In this document: positions 40,658 through 51,316 of the stretch, piece after piece
How positions within the stretch are numbered: position 1 is the first letter of the stretch
Layout of the letters: the number at the start of each line of letters is the position of its first letter
Assembly (NCBI GenBank): GCA_964556145.1
Contig: CAZKVD010000003.1
Span: forward strand, 1 to 51,316
DNA length: 51,316 nt
Source: F1-20-MAGs119 sp964556145
Lineage (GTDB): Bacteria > Actinomycetota > Acidimicrobiia > Acidimicrobiales > Ilumatobacteraceae
Reading direction: 5' to 3'
The notes under the pieces: generated by a model
Told to the model about the DNA's origin: nothing
The model's database searches: none
The model's input: only the letters and a program-made list of their open reading frames with translations
Program-made: the position numbers and the translations under genes

Positions 40658-43315
40658 ATGAAGTGCCTCGCACTCGACGGAAACTCACTCGCGTACAGGG
40701 CCTTCTTTGCCCTGCCAAGTGACATGGCGACGGCTGCCGGGCAGGTGACCAATGCGGTCGTCGGCTTCACGTCGATGCTGGTCAACCTGCTCCGCGATCA
40801 ACAGCCCGATGCGGTTGTTGTCGTCTTCGACCGACCCGAACCAACGTTTCGGCACTTGGCAGTGCCGGAGTACAAGGCTCAGCGCGAATCGGCACCCGAA
40901 ATCTTGCGGCAACAAATGGGAATCATCCGTGAATTGCTGGGAGCGCTGGGTGTGACGATGCTCGACATGGAGGGTTTCGAGGGCGACGACATCATTGCGA
41001 CGCTTGCGCGTCGGTGTGAAGCGTCGGGGGACGACGTCGTGATCGTGACGGGCGACCGCGACAGCTATCAGTTGGTGCGCGATCCGTACGTGAGGGTCCT
41101 CTACAACAAACGTGGTGTCAGTGATTACGCGCTGTACGACGAAGCAGGGATCAAGGAAAAGACAGGGGTCGTGCCGGCCCGGTACGTCGACTATGCAGCG
41201 TTGCGCGGCGATCCCAGTGACAATTTGGTCGGGGCAAACGGCGTCGGGGAGAAGACCGCTGCGAAGTTGGTGAATGAGCATCCGACTCTCCTTGCGATTC
41301 TCGATTCCGCCGCGAGTCAAACACCGAAGATTCGCGGGGCCCTCGAAGAAGGTCGCGAACGCGTGCTGCGCAATGCGCGGGTGATGGCGTTACGCGACGA
41401 TCTCGACATCGCGATCAACCCTTCGGAGTGTCAGCCACGGCCCGATTGGGCGGCAACGCAACGCTTGCTCGACTTTCTCGAGATGAAGACGATGATCCGG
41501 CGGCTCCGCGAAGCTTTCGGCCGTTTCGATTCGGATTCTCACGCCAGTGCCGATGCCGATGGCAATCAGGCGAACACGGTCATTTCCGGCGCATTTTCCG
41601 TCTTCGAGTCTTCGTCGCTGCAAGGCCTGATTGACGATGCACGCGTCGCCACACGAGTCTCGTTTTCCGACTGCGGTTCCGCAGGTGTTGTTGTTGCTTT
41701 CGGTTCGGGTCTCGACTCGGCGTGTGTCGCGTTCGGGGTGCCGGATCTCGAATCGTCGGCCAAATGTCTCCGGGCCGCACCCCTTGTTGTGGCCCATGAT
41801 GCGAAGCCGTTGTGGCGTCGTCTGCTCGAGTCGGGGGTCGACTTCGGCAGCGTGGGGTTCGATACGGCCATTGCCGCGTACCTTCTCGACCCGGTGGAGG
41901 GGGGCCACGCTCTCGATCGTCTCATCGATTCCCATCTCGGGGCATCCATGTCTGCCGGTGCCACCGAAGCCACGGGCCAACTCGATTTTGGTCTTGCGGG
42001 GGGCGACGATTCGATTCTCAGTAGTGGCGCCGCACGGGCCCGAGCGATCTCTGCCCTCGTCGAACCGTTGACGTCAGCGTTGACCGAAAGTGGGATGGAA
42101 GAACTGTTCCGTACGGTCGAGATGCCCCTCGTCGGGGTGCTGGCCCGCATGGAGGTTCGCGGTATCGCAGTCGATACCGGGGCGCTCGATGCGATCACGC
42201 GAAGCCTCACCGAGCGAACGGTGACTTTGGCCGGCGAGCTCCATCGACTTGCGGGTCGTGAGTTCAATCTCAACTCCCCGACGCAGCTTCAGAAGGTGCT
42301 GTACGAGGAGAAGGGTCTGTCGAAGGGCAAGAAAACCAAGACCGGTTACAGCACCGATGCCGCAACTCTCGAGAAACTGCGCGATGAGTGGCCAGAGTTC
42401 ATCGATGCCCTGCTCGAGTATCGCGAAGTCGAGAAGTTGCGGGGTACCTACGGGGAAGGCTTGCGTGCAACGGTTGCAACCGACGGGCGCATTCACGCAA
42501 TTTTCAACCAGACAGTGGCCCGCACGGGTCGCCTCAGCAGCGAGAGTCCGAACCTTCACAACATCCCCGTGCGCAGCGATCTCGGGAAGGTGTTCCGCAC
42601 CGCGTTCGTCGCGTCAGAGGGTTGCAAGCTCCTCGTCGCCGACTACAACCAAATCGAACTGCGTTGCATTGCGCACCTTGCGGATGACCCGGGATTGATT
42701 GCAGCCTTCAATGCCGGGATCGACATCCACAATGCAACCGCTGCCCGCGTCTTCAACGTGGATCCGACGAATGTGTCGTCGGACCAGCGTTCGAAGGCGA
42801 AGATGGTCTCGTACGGTCTCGCCTACGGGATGGAGGCCTACGGCCTTTCGCAGCGCTTGTCGATCGACGTCTCCGAAGCGTCGGAGATTCTTGAGGCGTA
42901 TTTCGCGGCGTTTCCGGCGGTGCGTGCATACATGGATCGCACCGTTACGGAGGCGAGGCGACGCGGCTACACCGAGACATTGTTCGGTCGTCGTCGGCCG
43001 ATTCCCGAGTTGACCAGCGACAACTTCCGCGTGCGCCAGGCAGGCGAGCGTCAGGCAATGAACGCCGGTATCCAAGGACTGGCAGCCGACATCTTCAAGA
43101 TCGCACTGGTTCGCATCGATGAAGCGCTCGAGATGGAAGACCTGACGGCGCGACTCGTGCTTCAGGTCCACGATGAAGTGATCGTGGAGGCTCCCATCGA
43201 CGAAAAGGCGCGGGTCGAGGACATTGTTCTCGGCATCATGCGCGGGGCCGCGTCGTTGACCGTTCCACTCGAGGTGAACGCCGCATGGGGTGCAACTTGG
43301 GCGGAGGCAAAGTAG
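40658..43315 (+). CDS. polA: DNA polymerase I
   Basis: An 885-aa family A polymerase. The 5' nuclease domain covers about 1-290 (LALDGNSLAYRAFFAL, FDRPEPTFRH, GFEGDDIIATLA, VTGDRDSYQL). The middle domain (about 320-470) has no DxE motif (it reads VSFSDCGSAG), so proofreading is lost. The polymerase domain carries motif A VADYNQIELR (D662), motif B KAKMVSYGLAYGM with Y719 at the place of E. coli F762, and motif C VHDEV (D839). Tyr at the O-helix site is usual in actinobacterial PolA and reduces discrimination against dideoxynucleotides. It has its own leaderless box. Confidence 0.98.
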   Translation: MKCLALDGNSLAYRAFFALPSDMATAAGQVTNAVVGFTSMLVNLLRDQQPDAVVVVFDRPEPTFRHLAVPEYKAQRESAPEILRQQMGIIRELLGALGVTMLDMEGFEGDDIIATLARRCEASGDDVVIVTGDRDSYQLVRDPYVRVLYNKRGVSDYALYDEAGIKEKTGVVPARYVDYAALRGDPSDNLVGANGVGEKTAAKLVNEHPTLLAILDSAASQTPKIRGALEEGRERVLRNARVMALRDDLDIAINPSECQPRPDWAATQRLLDFLEMKTMIRRLREAFGRFDSDSHASADADGNQANTVISGAFSVFESSSLQGLIDDARVATRVSFSDCGSAGVVVAFGSGLDSACVAFGVPDLESSAKCLRAAPLVVAHDAKPLWRRLLESGVDFGSVGFDTAIAAYLLDPVEGGHALDRLIDSHLGASMSAGATEATGQLDFGLAGGDDSILSSGAARARAISALVEPLTSALTESGMEELFRTVEMPLVGVLARMEVRGIAVDTGALDAITRSLTERTVTLAGELHRLAGREFNLNSPTQLQKVLYEEKGLSKGKKTKTGYSTDAATLEKLRDEWPEFIDALLEYREVEKLRGTYGEGLRATVATDGRIHAIFNQTVARTGRLSSESPNLHNIPVRSDLGKVFRTAFVASEGCKLLVADYNQIELRCIAHLADDPGLIAAFNAGIDIHNATAARVFNVDPTNVSSDQRSKAKMVSYGLAYGMEAYGLSQRLSIDVSEASEILEAYFAAFPAVRAYMDRTVTEARRRGYTETLFGRRRPIPELTSDNFRVRQAGERQAMNAGIQGLAADIFKIALVRIDEALEMEDLTARLVLQVHDEVIVEAPIDEKARVEDIVLGIMRGAASLTVPLEVNAAWGATWAEAK

Positions 43316-43317
43316 GC

Positions 43318-44061
43318 GTGGCCCGCGGGGAGATCGGGGCGGACGGCCACTGGTTCGAGACGCTCGCCGCTCACATGGGCGAGACGTATCTGCGATATTC
43401 ATTCACGAAGGGGACCGAACAAGAGGTCGAGTATCTGGCCGATGCGCTTGGCCTTTCCGCCGGATCAAGAATTCTTGATGTCGGGTGCGGCCCGGGTCGA
43501 CACTCGTTGGCTTTCGCGCGACGTGGAATGCGGGTGCACGGCGTCGACATTTCCACCACCTTCGTCGATGTGGCCATGGCGAGCGCCGAACGTGAGGGAC
43601 TCGCAGACCTCGCGACGTTCGAGCGTCTCGACGCCCGGGTCGCAGACTTTCCACCGATTTTCGATGCAGCCATTTGTCTGTGCCAGGGGGCCTTTGGGCT
43701 CATGGACCACCTTTCCCATGACATCGAAGTTCTTTCCGGCATCGCCGGCGCGCTGAGGCCGGGCGGTGCTTTTGCCCTCAGCGCCTTCAGCGCCTATTTC
43801 GTCGTGAAGTACCACGATGAGGCGAACTTCGACGCCGACTCCGGCGTGTCGAGTGAGGCCACCGTGGTTCACAACGCGGCGGGAGAGGAGATGGGGGCCG
43901 AATTGCGTACCGGGTGCTTCACTCCGCGCGAGTTGCGCCTGATGTGCCGCCAGGCGGGCCTGAGCGTCGAGGCGGTTCACTCGGTTGAGCCGGGGGCCTA
44001 CGGATCGCATGCTCCGACCCCCGAAAGTCCGGAGTTTCTGGTTCTGGGCCATCGCTGGTAG
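43318..44061 (+). CDS. class I SAM-dependent methyltransferase
   Basis: A 247-aa methyltransferase with the SAM loop ILDVGCGPGRHSLAFARRG at 52-70, the acidic end of strand 2 in VHGVDIS, and LRPGGAFAL after strand 4. The substrate is unknown; the LMCRQAGLSVEAVHSVEPGAYG tail is common in small-molecule methyltransferases. GTG 43318 starts 2 nt after polA, so it is co-transcribed with it. The frame upstream lies in polA. Confidence 0.88.
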   Translation: MARGEIGADGHWFETLAAHMGETYLRYSFTKGTEQEVEYLADALGLSAGSRILDVGCGPGRHSLAFARRGMRVHGVDISTTFVDVAMASAEREGLADLATFERLDARVADFPPIFDAAICLCQGAFGLMDHLSHDIEVLSGIAGALRPGGAFALSAFSAYFVVKYHDEANFDADSGVSSEATVVHNAAGEEMGAELRTGCFTPRELRLMCRQAGLSVEAVHSVEPGAYGSHAPTPESPEFLVLGHRW

Positions 44062-44064
44062 GTT
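44059..44064 (+). promoter_or_regulatory. possible -10 box TAGGTT upstream of rpsA
   Basis: TAGGTT begins with the methyltransferase stop and would start an rpsA transcript with a leader of about 43 nt. A second candidate, TATCCA, lies within that gap. Confidence 0.25.
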
Positions 44065-44113
44065 TTCGGGGTCCTATCCACCGATTCCCGTCCCTTCGAA
44101 AGCGAATTCCCCG

Positions 44114-45376
44114 TTGTCCGACACCACCTACACCCCTCGTCAAATCACTGAGCGCGACACCTCGTTCGCCGACGCAATCGCCGGCACCATGGTGGAACTG
44201 AAGGACGGGCAACTCGTCTCGGGCACAGTCGTCAAGATCGACCGTGACGAGGTTCTCCTTGAAATCGGTTACAAGACCGAAGGCGTGATTCCTTCGCGCG
44301 AACTTTCAATCCGCAACGACGTCGATCCGGGCGAAATCGTGAAGATGGGTGAGCGCATCGAGGCGCTCGTGTTGACGCTCGAAGACAAAGAGGGTCGCCT
44401 GGTTCTTTCGAAGAAGCGCGCACAGTACGAGCGTGCGTGGGGCGACATCGAAAAGATCAAGGAAGCCGACGGCATGGTCGAAGGGCCGGTCATCGAGGTG
44501 GTCAAGGGTGGCCTCATCGTCGACATCGGCCTGCGCGGCTTCCTTCCCGCATCCCTGGTCGAACTGCGTCGTGTCCGCGACCTTCAGCCCTACATCGGCA
44601 AGGTGTTGCAGGCCAAGATCATCGAACTCGACAAGAACCGCAACAATGTGGTGCTTTCACGTCGCGGCTTCCTCGAGGAAACGCAACGTGAGCAGCGCGA
44701 CGAGTTCCTGACGCACCTGAAGCCGGGCGAAGTCCGCACGGGCGTCGTCTCCAGCGTCGTGCCGTTCGGTGCATTCGTCGACCTCGGCGGCATGGACGGA
44801 CTCATCCACGTTTCGGAACTGTCGTGGAAGCACGTCGAGCATCCGGGTTCGGTTATCGCCGTCGGCGATGAAGTGACCGTTCAGGTGCTCGATGTCGACA
44901 TGAGCCGCGAGCGCATCAGCCTGTCGCTCAAGGCCACGCAGCAGGATCCCTGGCAGGAATTCGCCGGGTCGCACGAAGTGGGCCAGTTGGTCTACGGCCG
45001 AGTCACGAAGCTCGTTCCGTTCGGTGCATTCGTGCAGGTCGGAGACGGCATCGAAGGCCTCGTCCACATCTCCGAGATGTCGGCGCACCACGTCGAGTCG
45101 CCCGAACAGGTCGTCACTCCCGGCGAGGAGCTGTGGGTCAAGATCATCGATCTCGACCTCGATCGTCGCCGCATCAGCCTGTCGATCAAGCAGGCCGCCG
45201 AAGGTGGCGAGTTGGCCGAGGAGTATCGCAGCCACTTCGAAGTCGACGAGCATGGCAACTGGGTCGGTGGCGACGACGCCGAACGCGAAGCTGCCTGGGC
45301 CGACTACTACAAGGAGTACGGCCAGGATGGCGCCGAGGCTCCCGAAGGTGCGGCACCCGAACAGCCGGCTCAGTAA
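44114..45376 (+). CDS. rpsA: 30S ribosomal protein S1
   Basis: A 420-aa protein with four S1 RNA-binding domains at about 33-102, 119-184, 205-273 and 290-360, as usual for actinobacteria (E. coli has six). VDRDEVLLxIGYKTEGVIP-type sequence in the first repeat is diagnostic. The acidic C-terminal tail ends in Pro/Ala/Glu repeats. TTG 44114 was chosen: the frame is open further upstream only within the methyltransferase gene, and the family N-terminus starts here. coaE follows 15 nt later, the same order as in mycobacteria. Confidence 0.96.
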   Translation: MSDTTYTPRQITERDTSFADAIAGTMVELKDGQLVSGTVVKIDRDEVLLEIGYKTEGVIPSRELSIRNDVDPGEIVKMGERIEALVLTLEDKEGRLVLSKKRAQYERAWGDIEKIKEADGMVEGPVIEVVKGGLIVDIGLRGFLPASLVELRRVRDLQPYIGKVLQAKIIELDKNRNNVVLSRRGFLEETQREQRDEFLTHLKPGEVRTGVVSSVVPFGAFVDLGGMDGLIHVSELSWKHVEHPGSVIAVGDEVTVQVLDVDMSRERISLSLKATQQDPWQEFAGSHEVGQLVYGRVTKLVPFGAFVQVGDGIEGLVHISEMSAHHVESPEQVVTPGEELWVKIIDLDLDRRRISLSIKQAAEGGELAEEYRSHFEVDEHGNWVGGDDAEREAAWADYYKEYGQDGAEAPEGAAPEQPAQ

Positions 45377-45391
45377 GAACCCGGAGCACTC

Positions 45392-46021
45392 GTGATCCTC
45401 GTCGGTCTCACCGGCGGAATCGGGTCGGGGAAATCGACCGTGTCGGAACTTTTGTCCTCGCACGGCGCAATCGTCATCGACGCCGACAAGATCACTCGCG
45501 AGCTTCAGGTGCCGGGTTCGCCGGTGCTGCAAGAGATCGTGGATGCCTTTGGTGCCGACGTTCTCGGACCCGATGGCGAACTCGATCGTCCGAAGCTTGC
45601 CTCAAAGGTCTTTGGTGACACGGAGGCTCTTGGGAAGTTGAACAAGATCGTCCATCCCGCCGTCGGTCGGGAAATGGCGGCTCGCCTTGACGCGCAGCGC
45701 AACACCGACAACGTCGTGGTGCTCGATATTCCCTTGCTTGTCGAGAATCCCCGGGAAGGTCTTTGTGGAGTTGTCGTGGTCGACCTGCCGACCGAATTGG
45801 CCGTCGATCGGCTTGTCGCCTTCCGCGGTATGTCCCGCGTCGATGCCGAAGCGCGAATCGCCCGTCAGGCGACCCGAGAGGCTCGCCGGGCGATTGCCGA
45901 CCGAGTGATCGACAACTCGGGGGGTCTCGAGGATCTCGCACGCGAGGTGCACGAGGCGTGGGATTGGATGAGGCGCCTCCCGCCGGCTGCGGCCGATGCA
46001 GGTCGCGTTGCACGGTCTTAG
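45392..46021 (+). CDS. coaE: dephospho-CoA kinase
   Basis: A 209-aa P-loop kinase that performs the last step of coenzyme A synthesis. The P-loop GLTGGIGSGKST lies at 5-16, followed by VIDADKITRE, VVLDIPLLVEN and RIARQATREAR (lid). GTG 45392 is preceded by GGAG at suitable spacing. Mycobacterial CoaE carries an extra C-terminal domain that is not present here. The TAG stop is embedded in the uvrB box. Confidence 0.96.
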   Translation: MILVGLTGGIGSGKSTVSELLSSHGAIVIDADKITRELQVPGSPVLQEIVDAFGADVLGPDGELDRPKLASKVFGDTEALGKLNKIVHPAVGREMAARLDAQRNTDNVVVLDIPLLVENPREGLCGVVVVDLPTELAVDRLVAFRGMSRVDAEARIARQATREARRAIADRVIDNSGGLEDLAREVHEAWDWMRRLPPAAADAGRVARS

Positions 46022-46024
46022 TCT
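46019..46024 (+). promoter_or_regulatory. -10 box TAGTCT overlapping the coaE stop, for uvrB
   Basis: TAGTCT ends 6 nt before ATG 46031. I see no GAAC-N4-GTTC type LexA box next to it. Confidence 0.5.
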
Positions 46025-46030
46025 CGAACC

Positions 46031-48061
<2,031 letters not shown>

Positions 48062-48081
48062 CGGTGAGCGCCACCCATCGG

Positions 48082-48087
48082 TAGTCT
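48082..48087 (+). promoter_or_regulatory. -10 box TAGTCT for uvrA
   Basis: TAGTCT ends 7 nt before GTG 48095, suggesting uvrA can be transcribed separately as a leaderless mRNA. Confidence 0.5.
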
Positions 48088-48094
48088 CGCCACC

Positions 48095-51079
48095 GTGGCA
48101 GAGAAGATCGTCGTGCGGGGTGCGCGTGAGCACAACCTGAAGAATGTCAGCGTCGAACTTCCACGCGATCAATTGATCGTCTTCACGGGCCTCAGCGGTT
48201 CCGGGAAGTCGAGCCTGGCTTTCGACACGATCTATGCCGAAGGCCAGCGCCGTTACGTCGAGAGCCTGTCGGCCTACGCACGTCAGTTCCTGGGCCAGAT
48301 GGACAAGCCCGATGTCGATCACATTGACGGCCTGTCTCCCGCGATCTCGATCGATCAAAAGTCTGCTTCGCGCAACCCGCGAAGCACGGTGGGCACGATC
48401 ACCGAGGTCTACGACTACCTGCGACTTTTGTGGGCTCGCATCGGCCAGCAGCACTGTCCGAACGACGGCACCAAGCTGGAGCGCCAGACACCCCAGCAGA
48501 TCGTCGACCGTCTCATGTCGCTCGACGACGGGACCCGCTTCCAGGTCCTGGCGCCCGTGGTGCGGGGTCGCAAAGGTGAGTACGACACGTTGCTCGGTGA
48601 TCTCTCGGGTCAGGGTTATGTGCGTGCGCGGGTCGACGGTGAGGTCATCGACATCGCGGAATTCCTCCGCGAGGGACGCAAGCTGGCCCGCTACGAACAG
48701 CACACGATCGAGGTGATCGTCGACCGTCTCGTGAAGCGCGACACGATAGGTCGCCGCTTGACCGACAGTCTCGAGACGGCACTGAAATTGGCCGAAGGAG
48801 TGGCCGGTATCGAATTGATGGGGGCCGACGACAAGGAAGGCGAGGTCCTCACCTTCAGCCAGCACCTTGCATGCCCTAAGTGCGGGGCGTCTTTTGACGA
48901 ACCCGCACCACGCAATTTCTCCTTCAATTCACCGTACGGCGCCTGCGAAAGCTGTGATGGCTTGGGTACCAAGTTCGAGGTCGACGCCGATCTCGTGGTT
49001 CCGAATCCCGACATCGCAATCTCCGATGGAGCGATTGCGCCGTGGCGCAGTGCCCACACCCAGTACTTCACTCGGCTCTTGGAAAGTGTCGCCGAGAAGT
49101 ACAAGGTGCCCCTCGACAAGCCCTTCGGGAAGTTGACCGACAAACAGCGCAATGTCGTGTTGAACGGCGTCGAAGAAGGTCTGGTTGTGAAGTACCGCAA
49201 CCGGTACGGGCGGCAACGAACCTTCAACACCCACTACGAAGGTGTGATTCCCTGGATCAAGCGTCGCCACGAAGGTGCGGAAAGCGACTGGGCGCGTGAG
49301 CAGTACGAGTCCTTCATGCGCGAAGTACCTTGCCCGGCATGCGCCGGCGCGCGTTTGAAGCCCTCGTCATTGGCGGTTGCCGTTGGTGGGCGAAACATTT
49401 CCGATGTGTGCGACATGCCGATCGGTGAGTCGGCCAAATTTCTCGCCGGACTGACGCTGAACGATCGTGACCGCATGATTGCCGAGAGGGTGACGAAGGA
49501 GATCAATGCTCGCCTTGGGTTTCTCCTCGACGTCGGTCTTGATTATCTGACCCTGTCACGCAGCGCAGGGACGCTTGCGGGTGGCGAGGCTCAAAGAATC
49601 AGGCTCGCAAGCCAAATCGGCTCGGGCCTCGTCGGAACCCTCTACGTCCTCGATGAACCGTCGATCGGTCTTCACCAACGTGACAATCGCAGATTGATCG
49701 ACACGCTCCATCGTCTTCGCGACCTTGGAAACACAGTGATCGTCGTGGAGCACGACGAGGACACGATCAAGGAAAGCGATTGGATAGTCGACATCGGGCC
49801 CGGTGCGGGAGAACACGGTGGCGAGGTTGTCTACAGCGGCAAGGTTGCCGGTATCGGCAAGGTCGCCGAGTCGGTGACTGGTCAGTACGTCTCGGGGAAG
49901 CGGTCGATCCCAGTTCCGCAGCAGCGCAGATCACCGCGAGGCGATTATCTCGTCGTTCGAGGAGCCCGTGAGCACAATCTTCGCAACATCGATGTTTCGA
50001 TTCCGTTGGGTTGTTTCGTCGCCGTGACCGGTGTGTCGGGAAGCGGGAAGAGCACGCTCGTACGCGACATTCTGCTGCCTGCCCTGATGCAGAAGATCTA
50101 CAAGTCGAAGGACGCGCCCGGGCGTCACAAGTCGGTGGACGGAATCGAACAGCTCGACAAGGTGATCGACATGGATCAGTCGCCGATCGGTCGCACACCG
50201 CGCTCGAACCCGGCGACGTACACCGGTGTCTTTGATGCAATCCGAAAATTGTTCGCGGCGACACCCGAGGCCAAGGTGCGCGGCTATCAGCCGGGGCGTT
50301 TCAGTTTCAACGTTTCAGGTGGGCGCTGCGAGTCCTGTTCTGGTGACGGCACCATCAAGATCGAGATGCATTTCCTGCCCGATGTGTACGTGCCGTGCGA
50401 GGTGTGCAAAGGGCAGCGCTACAACCGTGACACCCTTGAAATTCAGTTCAAGGGCAAGAGCATCGCCGACGTGCTCGACATGCCGATCTCCGAGGCCGTC
50501 GACTTCTTCGCGAATCAACCCTCGATCGCACGGCACATGCAGACGCTGGTTGACGTGGGTCTTGGTTACGTGCGTCTCGGTCAGTCGGCGCCGACGCTGT
50601 CGGGAGGCGAGGCCCAGCGCGTCAAATTGGCCGCCGAGCTTGCCAAGCGCAGCACGGGGCACACCATCTACCTTCTCGACGAACCAACGACCGGCTTGCA
50701 TTTCGAGGATGTCCGTCGTTTGTTGACCGTCCTCTCGCGGTTGGTCGACCAGGGCAATACCGTCCTCGTCATCGAGCACAATCTCGACGTCATCAAAACC
50801 GCCGACTGGCTCATCGACCTTGGTCCCGAAGGTGGGTCCGGCGGCGGCCAGGTGATTGCCGAGGGAGCCCCGGAAGTTGTCGCAAAGGTGAAAGCGAGTC
50901 ACACCGGCAGGTACCTCGCACCACTCCTCGGATCGGGCGCAATCGAGAAGCCAATCGTGGTGTCCAAGAGCGCCACGACAACCAAGTCCGCGCCGAAGAA
51001 GAGCGTGCCGACGAAGACGGTTCAGAAAAAGACGAAGCCCAAGAAGACCACGGCCACGAAGGACGCGGCGAAGAAATGA
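48095..51079 (+). CDS. uvrA: excinuclease ABC subunit A with Lys-rich tail
   Basis: A 994-aa tandem ABC ATPase that recognises DNA damage. The first half has Walker A GLSGSGKS at 32-39, zinc-module cysteines (CPKC, CESC) and signature LAGGEAQRIRLASQIG; the second has GVSGSGKST, the zinc finger CESCSGDG/CEVCKGQ, LSGGEAQRVKLAAELA and LLDEPTTGLH. All are intact. After the usual end (about residue 945) a tail rich in Lys, Thr, Pro and Ala (KKSVPTKTVQKKTKPKK) is appended, resembling histone H1-like DNA-binding tails. It overlaps uvrC by 4 nt. Confidence 0.98.
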   Translation: MAEKIVVRGAREHNLKNVSVELPRDQLIVFTGLSGSGKSSLAFDTIYAEGQRRYVESLSAYARQFLGQMDKPDVDHIDGLSPAISIDQKSASRNPRSTVGTITEVYDYLRLLWARIGQQHCPNDGTKLERQTPQQIVDRLMSLDDGTRFQVLAPVVRGRKGEYDTLLGDLSGQGYVRARVDGEVIDIAEFLREGRKLARYEQHTIEVIVDRLVKRDTIGRRLTDSLETALKLAEGVAGIELMGADDKEGEVLTFSQHLACPKCGASFDEPAPRNFSFNSPYGACESCDGLGTKFEVDADLVVPNPDIAISDGAIAPWRSAHTQYFTRLLESVAEKYKVPLDKPFGKLTDKQRNVVLNGVEEGLVVKYRNRYGRQRTFNTHYEGVIPWIKRRHEGAESDWAREQYESFMREVPCPACAGARLKPSSLAVAVGGRNISDVCDMPIGESAKFLAGLTLNDRDRMIAERVTKEINARLGFLLDVGLDYLTLSRSAGTLAGGEAQRIRLASQIGSGLVGTLYVLDEPSIGLHQRDNRRLIDTLHRLRDLGNTVIVVEHDEDTIKESDWIVDIGPGAGEHGGEVVYSGKVAGIGKVAESVTGQYVSGKRSIPVPQQRRSPRGDYLVVRGAREHNLRNIDVSIPLGCFVAVTGVSGSGKSTLVRDILLPALMQKIYKSKDAPGRHKSVDGIEQLDKVIDMDQSPIGRTPRSNPATYTGVFDAIRKLFAATPEAKVRGYQPGRFSFNVSGGRCESCSGDGTIKIEMHFLPDVYVPCEVCKGQRYNRDTLEIQFKGKSIADVLDMPISEAVDFFANQPSIARHMQTLVDVGLGYVRLGQSAPTLSGGEAQRVKLAAELAKRSTGHTIYLLDEPTTGLHFEDVRRLLTVLSRLVDQGNTVLVIEHNLDVIKTADWLIDLGPEGGSGGGQVIAEGAPEVVAKVKASHTGRYLAPLLGSGAIEKPIVVSKSATTTKSAPKKSVPTKTVQKKTKPKKTTATKDAAKK

Positions 51080-51316
51080 TCCAGCGGCCGCCCGCAGGGT
51101 CGATTCCCGACGCGCCAGGCTCGTATCAGTTCAAGGACGGAAATGGTCGGGTGATCTACGTGGGCAAGGCTTCGAGTTTGCGCTCGCGCCTTTCCAGTTA
51201 CTTCCAGGATCGCCGTCATCTGCACCCGAGAACTGCGGCGATGGTGTCGGCCGCAGAATCAGTCGAGTGGATCGAGGTCCGCAACGAAGTCGAAGCCTTG
51301 ATGCTCGAGTACAACC
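51076..51316 (+). CDS. uvrC: excinuclease ABC subunit C, N-terminal fragment (cut by window edge)
   Basis: The first 80 codons of UvrC, the dual-incision nuclease. The GIY-YIG domain is recognisable: PDAPGSYQFKD, then VIYVGKASSLRSRLSSYF, and VEWIEVRNEVEALMLEYN. ATG 51076 overlaps the uvrA stop (ATGA). The gene continues past the window. The order uvrB-uvrA-uvrC forms a compact repair cluster, as in other actinobacteria. Confidence 0.97.
   Translation, partial: MIQRPPAGSIPDAPGSYQFKDGNGRVIYVGKASSLRSRLSSYFQDRRHLHPRTAAMVSAAESVEWIEVRNEVEALMLEYN

Overview
The window looks like a slice of a streamlined, moderately high-GC actinobacterial chromosome (roughly 60% G+C by eye). Support comes from several F420-type luciferase-like oxidoreductases, a classical o-succinylbenzoate menaquinone gene set, an ANTAR-output response regulator, a sensor kinase overlapping a GerMN lipoprotein as in MtrB-LpqB, and the era / uppS / recO / glyS neighbourhood. 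A separate trpF argues against Streptomyces- or Mycobacterium-type lineages. An Acidimicrobiia-like organism is my best inference, not a demonstrated identity. Coding density is extreme: no gap exceeds about 190 bases, and many genes overlap by 1-4 nt. There is no phage, IS element, CRISPR array or rRNA.

Layout. 1-2.3 kb: end of an F420-type oxidoreductase, then a PLP aminotransferase overlapping an omega-amidase. 2.3-8.2 kb: a membrane GGDEF-EAL protein facing away from an unknown protein and phoH-ybeY-corC (rRNA maturation). 8.2-10.1 kb: an SDR and an MFS transporter. 10.1-17.2 kb: menaquinone genes on alternating strands (menE, menA, menH with a DsbA-like gene, menD, menF, menG). 17.2-21.5 kb: acyl-CoA dehydrogenase, two F420-type enzymes, a MaoC hydratase and a small membrane protein. 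21.5-25.2 kb: era and a divergent two-component system with a lipoprotein. 25.2-30.5 kb: DinG-like helicase, uppS, a non-catalytic UppS-like protein, recO and glyS. 30.6-34.3 kb: ABM protein and trpC-trpF-trpB-trpA. 34.3-39.6 kb: bcp, fabZ and a fabD-fabH-fabG-acpP-fabF cluster. 39.6-44.1 kb: tRNA-Leu(CAA), coiled-coil protein, ANTAR regulator, polA and a methyltransferase. 44.1-51.3 kb: rpsA, coaE, uvrB, uvrA and the start of uvrC.

The most unusual finding is at 27.1-28.5 kb. The catalytic cis-prenyltransferase (UppS) stops just before the conserved C-terminal RxG motif and has Lys where E. coli has Glu213. The divergently transcribed neighbour has lost the catalytic Asp motif but keeps the RxG tail and the missing Glu. 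This is the division of labour of eukaryotic DHDDS/NgBR-type heteromeric cis-prenyltransferases, so I propose a bacterial two-subunit enzyme. Other points of interest are a FabD fused to a degenerate biotinyl/lipoyl-like domain, a perfect 13-bp inverted repeat between the kinase and regulator genes, and a recurrent TANNNT box 6-8 nt before start codons. That box implies widespread leaderless transcription, often built on the TAG stop codon of the preceding gene.
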